DNA from: Oscillospiraceae bacterium
GTDB taxonomy: Bacteria > Bacillota > Clostridia > Oscillospirales > Ruminococcaceae
Reading direction: 5' to 3'
Length of the DNA stretch: 41,821 bases
Assembly: GCA_014796735.1 (NCBI GenBank)
Contig: JAAVIG010000060.1
Span: 1 to 41,821 of the forward strand
The position numbers and the translations under genes are program-made. Of this stretch, positions 7,801-14,532 are shown one piece after another. The notes under the pieces were generated by a model. The model ran no database searches, was not told where the DNA came from, and saw nothing but the letters and a program-made list of their open reading frames with translations. The first letter of the stretch is position 1. Each line of letters begins with the position of its first letter.

Positions 7801-9480
7801 GAGGATGACGAGGAAACGGGCGACGTTACCGACTTTGAATCGGTGCTTGACCTTTGCTCGGCTTCAATGCGGCAGTTACGGCTTAACTGGCATTACAGAA
7901 GCCGCTTTGAACAGCTGATCGCTTTTTCCAACAAGAATTTTTATGACGGCAGTCTGATCACCTTCCCCTCGGCAAGCTGCGACAGGGAAGGAACAGGAGT
8001 AGATTACCATTACGTAAACGGAATTTTTGACCGCAAAAGTCACACCAACAGAGCGGAGGCCGAATATATCACGGAGCTTGTGTACAAAAACATAGAGGAA
8101 TACCCCGACAGAAGTCTTGGGGTAGTGGCTTTCAGCGCGTCGCAGCAAAATCTGATAGACAAGCTGCTGTGGGAACGCAGGCTTAACAATCCCGACAAGG
8201 AATTTTTCTTTGCAAAGGACAGGGAAGAGCCTTTCTTTGTCAAGAATCTGGAGACGGTACAGGGAGACGAGAGAGATACTATCATATTCAGCGTGGCTTA
8301 CGGCTTTGACGAGAGCGGAAAGCTTCTGCACAACTTCGGCCCCTTGAACCGCGCGGGAGGAGAAAGACGCCTCAATGTGGCGGTAACGAGAGCAAAGCAC
8401 AACGTGCAGCTTGTGTCCTCAATGCACCATACAGACATTGACCTTACCCGAACGGGAGCGGAGGGCGCAAGACTGCTTAAGGAATATCTGGACTTTGCGG
8501 AAAACGGTGATATTGCACTGCTGCAATCGTTTGATTCCAATCACCGCAATGACCGCTTCAACTCGGCGTTTGAGGCGGAGGTGGCAGAATTTCTGCGTGA
8601 CAACGGCTTTGACATTAACACACAGGTCGGCTGTTCGGGATTCAAAATAGATATTGGCTTGAAAAAACCCGACAGCGCGGATTATGTGTTGGCAATAGAA
8701 TGTGACGGCGCGTCCTACCGCTCGGCGAAAAACGCCCGTGACCGCGACAGGCTTAGACAGCAGGTGCTGGAAAAGATGGGCTGGCGATTCTGCCGCGTAT
8801 GGTCAACCGACTGGTACTGCAATAATGCGGCAGAACGGCAAAGGCTGTTGGAGACGGCGGAAAAGGCAATAAACACGCCCATGCGATATAACGAACAGAG
8901 CGAGAATGTTTACGGCGAAGATAACGGACAGAATCAGGAAGATTTCGAGGAGGAGAAAAGAGAGCACTTTGAGTTCCCGCCCTATAAGGCGGCTGATACG
9001 GATATGCTTATCCCAATCTACCGGCCAAACTACTTTAAAGCTATGGTGAAGGAGATACTGGAAACGGAAGCGCCTTTGTCAGAGGAGCTGCTATTAAAGC
9101 GCGTGCTTCCTTTCTTCAGGCGCGAAAAGGTAACGGTGTCCGTACAGAACATGTACGAAATTGAAATGAAGGACTGCGGAGAATACGGAATTATACGCAG
9201 GAACGGATTTTTGTATTATCAGGGGAACAATATACATTTCAGAGCGGCAGGCGATATTGTAAGAGAGGTAAAGCATATTTGTCCCGAGGAACTGGCGGCG
9301 GGAATTTTGGGGATATTGAAGCAGAATATTACCGCGGACAAAACCGGACTGTACAACGAGCTTGCGCGTCAGTGCGGAATAAGCAGGGCGGGCAGCACGG
9401 TGACGGATCTGTTTGATAAGGCGCTGGAGCTGTTGGGGGATAAGGTGACGGTTGAGGGGGAAATGTTGAAGTTAAAGTAG
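4882..9480 (+). CDS. DUF4011-SF1 helicase-Vsr-like nuclease-DUF3320 protein (Hhe-like defence candidate)
   Basis: 1532 residues, GTG start with GGGAGGGC 6-7 bases upstream. Domains in order: DUF4011-like N-terminus (LDKWAELLLDTGKRNNLINF); helicase lobe 1 with Walker A GPPGTGKS near residue 305; a long helical insert (about 380-880); Walker B VIFDEASQ near 930, followed by VVGDSKQMPP and the UvrD/Upf1-type motifs LNWHYRSR, TVQGDERD and LNVAVTRAKHNV; a Vsr/DUF559-like endonuclease fold near 1229-1312 with a DIGL...IECDGASY core and GWRFCRVWSTDW; and a DUF3320-like C-terminal region (YRPNYFKAM onward). From memory, the DUF4011-helicase-Vsr layout is that of the Hhe antiphage gene described in screens of defence genes. 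All nuclease and ATPase residues that I can judge are present. It stands alone with its own promoter and terminator; a DNA-repair role is the alternative. Confidence 0.85.
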   Translation: MDTKKLDKWAELLLDTGKRNNLINFKDSKTSSVEVLLPEPHILFEKLDAGSSLEVFETPAEDNVRPEEPEEKADDREEYKAKYSPKLKKQNQLLIYNKGGDPNAALKNIDKKADEYIEETGVNVAHMAFGMICWREKENAEDPYKAPLLLIPIYIERKKSNEPYTITSSGDDVTVNPTFAYKLEAEHGIKLPEYEEQGLKEYLNIVREQLALLKWQVTDECRIGIFSFLKVNMYRDLKDNGNIILSNPNVRMLLGEKDAFEQGNTPTAARTHNPLMELHNVVDADSSQIEAIETARTGVSFVLQGPPGTGKSQTITNMIAELLNSGKKVLFVSEKSAALNVVYDKLKQAGLSEFCLELHSHKANKKAVIKELCDTLRMSKSAVSDKADAELTAKEKAQKQLDSYAAELHRTRENIGKSLYRLYEDYSAVRNAHDIGCFIPDINDKNGEYFEECIGLIEEYSEYVPSIGVDHRKNSWYGYINPDNSHQAKNQVKTDLDASIKYLSALSALQERIERRYGVYCLNVEQTRLWRKFFGYGAEGTVLTPRLLNINELEKAQSNIKKAEKLCKEILTAKEEIGSEFDGDIYRLDGSDCLKRLTKQFDGGFSRLFSKEYKGIVSDLRLSRKSGKKPSYEEAVKYARILSEYQKKQGELSEAESLLKGVVGSALKGTESDWENINGQTDFLRSLLQTGFYFGRLETMTNEEFERERTEFSALCQETDDCFKLRGEEYSRLSSYFDPEVFDPDRADTQAALMKCKTCMSGMYRLDNWCRFRGILKEIGQRELMPFVYAAMEENIPAADIPLAYKKRLYSAQIDAILAQEPVLASFSRISQDRAAELFKKKDVLHFEINKAKIRAALSSRRPSPDMVSSGSAVSVLLREAEKKRRQKSIRALLTEAGELIQVIKPCFLMSPLSVSTFLTSRNIHFDTVIFDEASQIFPQDAAGAIYRADQLIVVGDSKQMPPGNFFNASLEAEDDEETGDVTDFESVLDLCSASMRQLRLNWHYRSRFEQLIAFSNKNFYDGSLITFPSASCDREGTGVDYHYVNGIFDRKSHTNRAEAEYITELVYKNIEEYPDRSLGVVAFSASQQNLIDKLLWERRLNNPDKEFFFAKDREEPFFVKNLETVQGDERDTIIFSVAYGFDESGKLLHNFGPLNRAGGERRLNVAVTRAKHNVQLVSSMHHTDIDLTRTGAEGARLLKEYLDFAENGDIALLQSFDSNHRNDRFNSAFEAEVAEFLRDNGFDINTQVGCSGFKIDIGLKKPDSADYVLAIECDGASYRSAKNARDRDRLRQQVLEKMGWRFCRVWSTDWYCNNAAERQRLLETAEKAINTPMRYNEQSENVYGEDNGQNQEDFEEEKREHFEFPPYKAADTDMLIPIYRPNYFKAMVKEILETEAPLSEELLLKRVLPFFRREKVTVSVQNMYEIEMKDCGEYGIIRRNGFLYYQGNNIHFRAAGDIVREVKHICPEELAAGILGILKQNITADKTGLYNELARQCGISRAGSTVTDLFDKALELLGDKVTVEGEMLKLK

Positions 9481-9497
9481 GGGCAGCGGTTGCTGTC

Positions 9498-9515
9498 AAT
9501 AATAATAATAATAAT
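9498..9515. repeat. (AAT)6 microsatellite
   Basis: Six uninterrupted AAT units between the helicase stop codon and its terminator. A likely slippage site; no function is implied by position. Confidence 0.9.
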
Positions 9516-9520
9516 ATGTA

Positions 9521-9554
9521 ACAGGCAGTCTTTTGAAAGGGCTGTCTGTTTTTT
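9521..9554 (+). terminator. Rho-independent terminator of the helicase gene
   Basis: ACAGGCAGTC (9521-9530) pairs with GGCTGTCTGT (9540-9549), including two G-U pairs, around a 9-base loop, and a run of six T follows directly. It lies 40 bases after the stop codon. Confidence 0.85.
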
Positions 9555-9590
9555 GTAAGAGGAAAAAGTGGGGTATAGGACAGATGTCGG

Positions 9591-9740
9591 GCGGCGGAGC
9601 CGCTTGCGAAGCAAGCTGAAATGCGTCAGCATTTCAAAATTTTCGCCAAAGGCGAAAATTTGGCTCCGCCCCTGCTGTAGGGTAGTTATTGCAAAAGGAG
9701 CAGTTTTTATTCATAGGGCGGCACAAGTTAATTGGGGGAA
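9591..9740 (+). repeat. Hairpin-array element A (GGCGGAGC family)
   Basis: A 9-bp outer inverted repeat (GGCGGAGCC at 9593-9601, GGCTCCGCC at 9662-9670) encloses a chain of perfect small hairpins: GCGGC/GCCGC (9591-9603, loop GGA), CTTGC/GCAAG (9603-9615, loop GAA), TGAAATGC/GCATTTCA (9617-9636, loop GTCA) and an 11-bp stem at 9637-9661 (loop AAA). A tail CCTGCTGTAGGGTAGTT...GGAGCAGTTTTT follows and is recognisably shared with elements B (21051) and C (21601). No open reading frame fits it. Confidence 0.8.
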
Positions 9741-9974
9741 CAAGCATAATCATACATTGCACAAAATATATGGGAACAACGCACAACATCACCAATGAAA
9801 ACAAATGATAAACAGCTAAGCACCTGCGACCCGAATGTGAATAAAACACTACTGCAAATTTCCGACATTGAACAATTCAACCAAGTTATATAAGTGACAT
9901 TTCACGCACTAATTTTATGGAGCAAAAAAACGTACCGTAAGCACTACGCAATAGAGGGGGGTAAGGAAGGGATT
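9741..9974. other. Gene-free spacer
   Basis: I find no coding frame with a ribosome binding site, no RNA gene and no repeat in this stretch between element A and the long palindrome upstream of rpoD. Composition is AT-rich and unremarkable. Confidence 0.6.
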
Positions 9975-10139
9975 CTTAAGGTGAAACCTAAGGGGGGAGA
10001 GTGGGGCAATGAGTTTCACCGAATTTTTTGCAGTTGCTTATGTAAGCGCAATCATCATAAAGCTTGCACTATTTTTTTAGATGAAGCCACGTAAGGTGAA
10101 GCTTATTGCACCTTCGCCCCCCTTTGGTGTCACCTTAAG
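9975..10139. repeat. 165-bp imperfect palindrome upstream of rpoD
   Basis: Arms 9975-10020 and 10095-10139 are reverse complements at about 38 of 45 positions; both begin or end with CTTAAGGTGA/TCACCTTAAG and share GGGGGG/CCCCCC and TTCACC/GGTGAA blocks. The 74-base centre contains a smaller hairpin (TTGCTTA/TAAGCGCAA near 10035-10052). No repeat of this sequence occurs elsewhere in the window. It could be a MITE-like insertion or a long structured RNA (a 6S-like rod is conceivable but I see no diagnostic 6S bases). No clear target-site duplication is visible. Confidence 0.7.
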
Positions 10140-10184
10140 CCCCGCGCGGGAGCGCATACTGCACTCGCTTCCGAGTTAAAAGAA

Positions 10185-10382
10185 AACATTATATAAAGCG
10201 TAGTTTTACAAGAACGGTAAAATGGCAGTTAAAGCTAAAAATAAAGCATTACATAAAACGCAGTTTTAAGAATTAAGAAAATACCGCTTTGTTGCGAATA
10301 AAACAACCGCAGCTTTACAAATCAATCAATCGGCAGCTGCTCTGAAAAGCATCTCACAGCTCAAAGCGCAGTTTTAAAAAGG
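10185..10382 (+). repeat. Three AAAGCGCAGTTTTA-like direct repeats before rpoD
   Basis: TATAAAGCGTAGTTTTA (near 10193-10209), CATAAAACGCAGTTTTA (near 10253-10269) and CTCAAAGCGCAGTTTTA (near 10361-10377) share a 14-base core; the first two are also preceded by CATTAYATAAA. They lie in the rpoD leader/promoter region. Possible regulator binding sites or remnants of a duplication. No clean -35/-10 pair for rpoD could be assigned here. Confidence 0.5.
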
Positions 10383-10418
10383 CATTCCGCCGATTGAGGA
10401 AAAGAAGGGAAAGAAAAA

Positions 10419-11504
10419 ATGACGGAAAACGGAAAAAACATGATAACCGACCTTATCGAACACGGCAAAAAGGAAGGCAAGCTCACCACCAAAGAAATCA
10501 ACGACGTACTGGAGGACTTAAACTTTGACGTAGATCAAATAAACCGCCTTTACGACGATTTCGAAAGCAACAACATAGACATAGTTGACGACTTCATCAT
10601 TGACGAGGACTTAGACACCGCCCTTGATTTTACAGGCGAGGACGACTTGGACATGGCTCTGTCCACCGAGGGCATAACCATTGACGATCCCGTCAAGATC
10701 TACTTAAAGGAGATAGGCAGAGTACCGCTTCTCAGCGCGGAGGAAGAGATCGAGCTTGCAATGCGAAAAAACCAAGGCGACCAGTTCGCCAGAAAGCGTC
10801 TTACCGAAGCGAACCTCCGCCTGGTGGTAAGCATAGCCAAGCGTTACGTGGGACGCGGCATGCAGTTCCTTGATCTTATCCAAGAGGGCAATATGGGACT
10901 TATCAAGGCAGTGGAAAAATTTGACTACCGCAAGGGCTATAAATTCTCCACCTACGCCACATGGTGGATAAGGCAGGCTATCACAAGAGCCATAGCGGAT
11001 CAGGCAAGAACCATACGCATACCCGTTCACATGGTGGAGACAATAACCAAGGTAAAAAAGGTCTCCAGCCAGCTTCTCCATAAAAACGGTCACGAAGCCA
11101 GCGTTGACGAGATAGCCAACGAGCTTAACATGCCTGTTGAAAGAGTAAGGGAGATAATAAGGATAAGCCAAGACCCCGTGTCGCTGGAAACTCCCATAGG
11201 CGAGGAGGAGGACAGCCACTTGGGCGACTTTATCCCCGATGAATTGGCTCCCGCTCCCGCCGAGGTAGCTTCCCTTTCGCTGTTGAAGGAGCAGCTTGAC
11301 GAGGTTTTGGGTACCCTTACTGATCGTGAAGCAAAGGTGCTTCGCCTGCGCTTCGGCTTGGAGGACGGCAGACCCCGCACTCTCGAAGAGGTGGGGCAGC
11401 GTTTTCAGGTGACGCGGGAAAGAATACGCCAGATCGAGGCTAAGGCTTTGAGAAAGCTCCGTCACCCCACAAGAAGCAAAAAGCTTAAGGATTTTCTTGA
11501 CTGA
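10419..11504 (+). CDS. rpoD: Primary sigma factor RpoD (sigma-A)
   Basis: 361 residues. Region 1.1 is present in short form (residues 5-60), followed by region 1.2 (DPVKIYLKEIGRVPLLSAEE), regions 2.1-2.4 with NLRLVVSIAKRYVGRGM, FLDLIQEGNMGLIKAV and the -10 recognition segment YATWWIRQAITRAIADQART, region 3 (IPVHMVETITKV), and region 4.2 with the helix-turn-helix RTLEEVGQRFQVTRERIRQI. This is the full housekeeping arrangement, so it directs RNA polymerase to the TTGACA/TATAAT promoters seen in the window. The ATG is preceded by GAAGGGA. In many Firmicutes rpoD follows dnaG; here the upstream side is repeat-filled and no dnaG is present. Confidence 0.97.
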   Translation: MTENGKNMITDLIEHGKKEGKLTTKEINDVLEDLNFDVDQINRLYDDFESNNIDIVDDFIIDEDLDTALDFTGEDDLDMALSTEGITIDDPVKIYLKEIGRVPLLSAEEEIELAMRKNQGDQFARKRLTEANLRLVVSIAKRYVGRGMQFLDLIQEGNMGLIKAVEKFDYRKGYKFSTYATWWIRQAITRAIADQARTIRIPVHMVETITKVKKVSSQLLHKNGHEASVDEIANELNMPVERVREIIRISQDPVSLETPIGEEEDSHLGDFIPDELAPAPAEVASLSLLKEQLDEVLGTLTDREAKVLRLRFGLEDGRPRTLEEVGQRFQVTRERIRQIEAKALRKLRHPTRSKKLKDFLD

Positions 11505-11552
11505 CTTGTAATTTTTACTTGATTTTTGTAATTTTTTACGGGAAAGTCCTTA

Positions 11553-11583
11553 TACATAATAATGAAAAAGGTGTATTATGCAT
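11553..11583 (+). promoter_or_regulatory. Inverted repeat overlapping the Rrf2 start codon
   Basis: CATAATA (11555-11561) and TATTATG (11574-11580), 12 bases apart, form a near-perfect inverted repeat (ATaCATAATA/TATTATGcAT). Its right arm contains the start codon and its spacer contains the ribosome binding site. It could be the regulator's own operator or an RNA hairpin that hides the start. The call rests on symmetry alone. Confidence 0.4.
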
Positions 11584-12006
11584 ATCACACTTGAAACCGA
11601 TTACGCTATAAGGATCGTTGACGCTCTTGCGGTGGAAGCGGTAAAGGAACAGGATTCCTTCCGGAGCTGCATTGACGCGGGAACTATTTCGGAACGCACC
11701 GAGGTGCCTTTGAGATTCGCTCTTAAAATACTTCGCAAGCTTGTGAGCGGAGGCATAGTGAAGAGCTACAAGGGCGTTTACGGAGGGTACAGACTGATAG
11801 CGGAATTAAGCGAAATTTCAATTTACGACGTAATGGAAATAGTGGAGGGTGAATACCATTTCAGCCGCTGCCTTTCCGAGGATTACAGCTGCAATTGCAG
11901 CGCGGACGGACTTCCCTGCAATTATCGGCAGGCGTTCGGCGAGGTCACGGAAATGGTTAAGGATTACCTTAAAAAGCAGACCTTCGATAAACTGGTAAAA
12001 CTGTAA
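11578..12006 (+). CDS. Rrf2-family transcriptional regulator
   Basis: 142 residues: an N-terminal winged helix-turn-helix (YAIRIVDALA..., then SERTEVPLRFALKILRKLVSGGIVKSYKGVYGGYRL) typical of Rrf2/IscR/NsrR, followed by a dimerisation helix and a cysteine cluster (Cys98, Cys105, Cys107, Cys114) where family members bind a [2Fe-2S] or [4Fe-4S] cluster or react with cysteine metabolites. It is therefore a likely sensor of Fe-S status, oxygen or NO. No iscS or iscU follows, so its regulon cannot be read from context. The ribosome binding site AAAGGTG precedes the ATG. An inverted repeat overlaps the start codon and may mediate autoregulation. Confidence 0.88.
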   Translation: MHITLETDYAIRIVDALAVEAVKEQDSFRSCIDAGTISERTEVPLRFALKILRKLVSGGIVKSYKGVYGGYRLIAELSEISIYDVMEIVEGEYHFSRCLSEDYSCNCSADGLPCNYRQAFGEVTEMVKDYLKKQTFDKLVKL

Positions 12007-12087
12007 ATATTCCCGAAGCCTTGAACAACATGCCAAAAATGTTAACCGCAGATGCCCCAAAGCACAATAAAAATATATGGAGAAAAA

Positions 12088-12181
12088 GTTTGAAAGAACT
12101 TGGAAAATCGGGTTCTTTCAAACCCGTCGCCTTTGTGCCGCGAAGACAGTTTGGCACAAGGGCTCCTCAAGAGGAAAGGAA
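12088..12181 (+). promoter_or_regulatory. Structured leader of the FtsA-like gene
   Basis: Three stems sit between the Rrf2 stop and the ATG at 12192: a 12-bp perfect hairpin GTTTGAAAGAAC/GTTCTTTCAAAC (about 12088-12123), a hairpin TTGTGCC/GGCACAA (about 12133-12159) and a small stem TCCTC/GAGGA whose 3' side is part of the ribosome binding site (about 12164-12175). Neither larger stem is followed by a T run, so they are not ordinary terminators. A post-transcriptional control leader is possible. Confidence 0.45.
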
Positions 12182-12191
12182 TTATCTTAAT

Positions 12192-14528
12192 ATGGACATC
12201 GACCAGATCTTAAAAAAAGCCGCGAAAAAACAGGAAACACAGGGCGATAAAATTTTCGCCTTGGATATAGGAACGCGCACCGTTGTGGGCATTATCGGAG
12301 AAAAAGCCGATGAAAAATACCGTATTTTAGACTGCGTGGTAGTACCTCATACACGCCGCGCAATGGTTGACGGACAGATCGAGGATATAAAGCAGGTCGC
12401 GAAAATAGTCGGACAGGTAAAGCAAAAGCTGGAGCAGCGCAACGGCATAACCCTGACAAGGGCTTCTATCGCAGCGGCCGGACGCGCGCTTAAAACCGTC
12501 AACGTATCCAAGGAATTTGACGTTTCGGGAAGCGATATTATTACCGAGGAAATGGTGGCGTCAATGGAAATGGAGACAGTTTCCGCAGCGCAGACCGAGC
12601 TTGACGAAAGTCTTGCGAACGAAAAGACCCTGTTTTACTGCGTTGGTCATAACGTGGTGACTTACCGTCTCGACGACTATAAAATGATCTCGCTTAACGG
12701 ACACAAGGGCGCTACGGCGGGGATCGACATGGTAGTAGCTTTTCTGCCTGGGATAGTTGTGGAAAGCTTATATTCGGTAATGGAGCTTAACAAGTTAGAG
12801 GTGCAGAGCCTTACCCTTGAGCCTATCGCCGCGATGAACGTTATTATTCCCCCGGAAATACGCCTTATAAATATTGCCCTTGTGGATATAGGCGCGGGCA
12901 CCTCCGATATTGCCATAGCAAAGGACGGCTCCATTATTGCCTACGCAATGGCAACGGTGGCGGGTGATGAAATTACCGAGGAAATAATAAGAAGCTTTCT
13001 TGTTGATTTTGCGGTAGCGGAGCAGATGAAGCACGACGCCGCCGAAAACGAGGTGATTACATACAAGGACATTTTCGGTATCCCTCACGAAGCGACGCAG
13101 GAGGAATTTATCGAAAAAATACTGCCCTGTATGGATAATCTGGCGGCAACTATTTGCGACACCATAATCAAAATAAACGGCGAATCCCCTCAGGCGGTTT
13201 TCCTTGTGGGCGGCGGAAGCCTTATCAAGGGCTTGCCCACTCTTGTTGCGGATAAGTTAGATATTGACGAGGACAGAGTAGCGGTAGGCGGCGGAGAATT
13301 TCTCCGTGATGTTGACACAGGCGACTTCAATATGGGCGCGGAATTTATTACACCCATAGGAATAGGCGTTACCGCTCTTGAGGACAGAGGCTACGACTTT
13401 TCCGTAATCACGGTAAACGGCAAAAAGATAAGAGTTTTCGACACCAAAAAGCTTACCGTTTATCAGGTGCTTTCTCTCGCGGGCTACAAGGCGGGGGATA
13501 TTATGGGACATTCGGGTCAGGGACTTGCCTTTACCGTTAACGGGAATAAGGTGTTCCGCAAGGGCAGCATGATGACTCCCTCGGAAATAAAGATAAACGG
13601 CAATTCGGCAGGGCTTACCTCAATAGTTACGCAGGGCGACAATGTTGAGCTTATTCCCGCCAAAAACGGGGATAACGCGAGAGCCGTGCTGAAAAACGAG
13701 ATAAATTACAGAAAGTATCATTCGGGTACCGTAAGCTTTGGCGACAAGCAGTATAAATTCGGTATAGAGGCGTTTGTAAACGGCGTTAAAAAGCCGCCGC
13801 AGTATGAAATACAGCCACTTGACGAAATAGTGACGGGCGGAATACTCACCTTGGGCGATTTGTTAAATTCCATCGGCGTTGAGTATACGGAGGGCTTTGC
13901 CATAAACGGAGAGTATGCGGAGGAATTTGCTTTGCTTTCCGACGGCGACGTTATCACCTTAAGACTTGCTCCCGTTGGGAAAAAAGCCGTTAAAGCCGAG
14001 ACGGAAATTGCAGCCGACGAGGAAGCCTACGAGAGCTATGTAAGCGAGTCTGTAAGAAGCCAAGCGGTACAAGCTTCCGCTCCCGCTGCGGCTAAGCCTG
14101 TTACCGCACCTGTACCTGTTCATACACCCGCACCCGCTCCCGTTTCTGCTCCCGCTCAATCGGCAGCTTCGGTCGCTGCGCCCGAAATACCCCGCACTGA
14201 GTCGAGCCCCGCTTACAGCAAGTCCGATACTTCCCCTTATGTTCCGTATGCGGAGAATTTAAGCGCGTCGGATAAAAAAGCGGAGGAAGAAGAAAATCAG
14301 GGAGATGTAATTCCCGCTCTGACGCTTATGCTCAACGGCAGACCTTTGACGCTTCCCGAAAAGCGTGACGGAATACCCCATACGTTTTTGGAGCTGCTGA
14401 ATCATGTTGACATAGATACAAGAAACCCTATGGGCAGGGATATAGAGCTTACCTTAAACGGTTCGGAAATCAATTTCGGCGAGGAGCTTCACGACGGTGA
14501 CAGAGCGGTAGTAAAGTGGAAGGAATAA
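12192..14528 (+). CDS. FtsA-like actin-fold protein with C-terminal beta-grasp domains
   Basis: 778 residues from the ATG at 12192, chosen because the conserved core starts just after it (FALDIGTRTVVGIIGE) and GAGGAAAGGA lies upstream; an in-frame upstream start has no ribosome site. Residues 15-400 carry the FtsA/PilM actin-family ATP-binding motifs: phosphate-1 DIGTRTVVG, phosphate-2 LVDIGAGTSDIAI and adenosine VFLVGGGSLIKGL. The C-terminal half has about three ThiS/MoaD-like beta-grasp units (roughly 404-492, 512-595 and 707-778), each ending in a GD.V-type strand such as LLSDGDVITLRL, with an Ala/Pro-rich linker at 596-700. No ftsZ or pil genes adjoin it, so this is probably a clostridial FtsA-related paralogue rather than the divisome FtsA itself. 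Function is inferred only. Confidence 0.75.
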   Translation: MDIDQILKKAAKKQETQGDKIFALDIGTRTVVGIIGEKADEKYRILDCVVVPHTRRAMVDGQIEDIKQVAKIVGQVKQKLEQRNGITLTRASIAAAGRALKTVNVSKEFDVSGSDIITEEMVASMEMETVSAAQTELDESLANEKTLFYCVGHNVVTYRLDDYKMISLNGHKGATAGIDMVVAFLPGIVVESLYSVMELNKLEVQSLTLEPIAAMNVIIPPEIRLINIALVDIGAGTSDIAIAKDGSIIAYAMATVAGDEITEEIIRSFLVDFAVAEQMKHDAAENEVITYKDIFGIPHEATQEEFIEKILPCMDNLAATICDTIIKINGESPQAVFLVGGGSLIKGLPTLVADKLDIDEDRVAVGGGEFLRDVDTGDFNMGAEFITPIGIGVTALEDRGYDFSVITVNGKKIRVFDTKKLTVYQVLSLAGYKAGDIMGHSGQGLAFTVNGNKVFRKGSMMTPSEIKINGNSAGLTSIVTQGDNVELIPAKNGDNARAVLKNEINYRKYHSGTVSFGDKQYKFGIEAFVNGVKKPPQYEIQPLDEIVTGGILTLGDLLNSIGVEYTEGFAINGEYAEEFALLSDGDVITLRLAPVGKKAVKAETEIAADEEAYESYVSESVRSQAVQASAPAAAKPVTAPVPVHTPAPAPVSAPAQSAASVAAPEIPRTESSPAYSKSDTSPYVPYAENLSASDKKAEEEENQGDVIPALTLMLNGRPLTLPEKRDGIPHTFLELLNHVDIDTRNPMGRDIELTLNGSEINFGEELHDGDRAVVKWKE

Positions 14529-14532
14529 CTTT

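Noticed and set aside
9498..9515. AAT run as a phase-variable promoter element
   Set aside because: It lies downstream of the helicase stop and before its terminator, so changes in length would not alter a promoter or a coding frame.
10141..10175. tRNA or riboswitch in the rpoD leader
   Set aside because: CCCGCGCGGG is a short palindrome and no cloverleaf or known riboswitch core could be drawn by eye.
12021..12191. Longer start for the FtsA-like protein at 12021
   Set aside because: There is no ribosome site, the extension crosses the hairpin leader, and the conserved core begins after the ATG at 12192.
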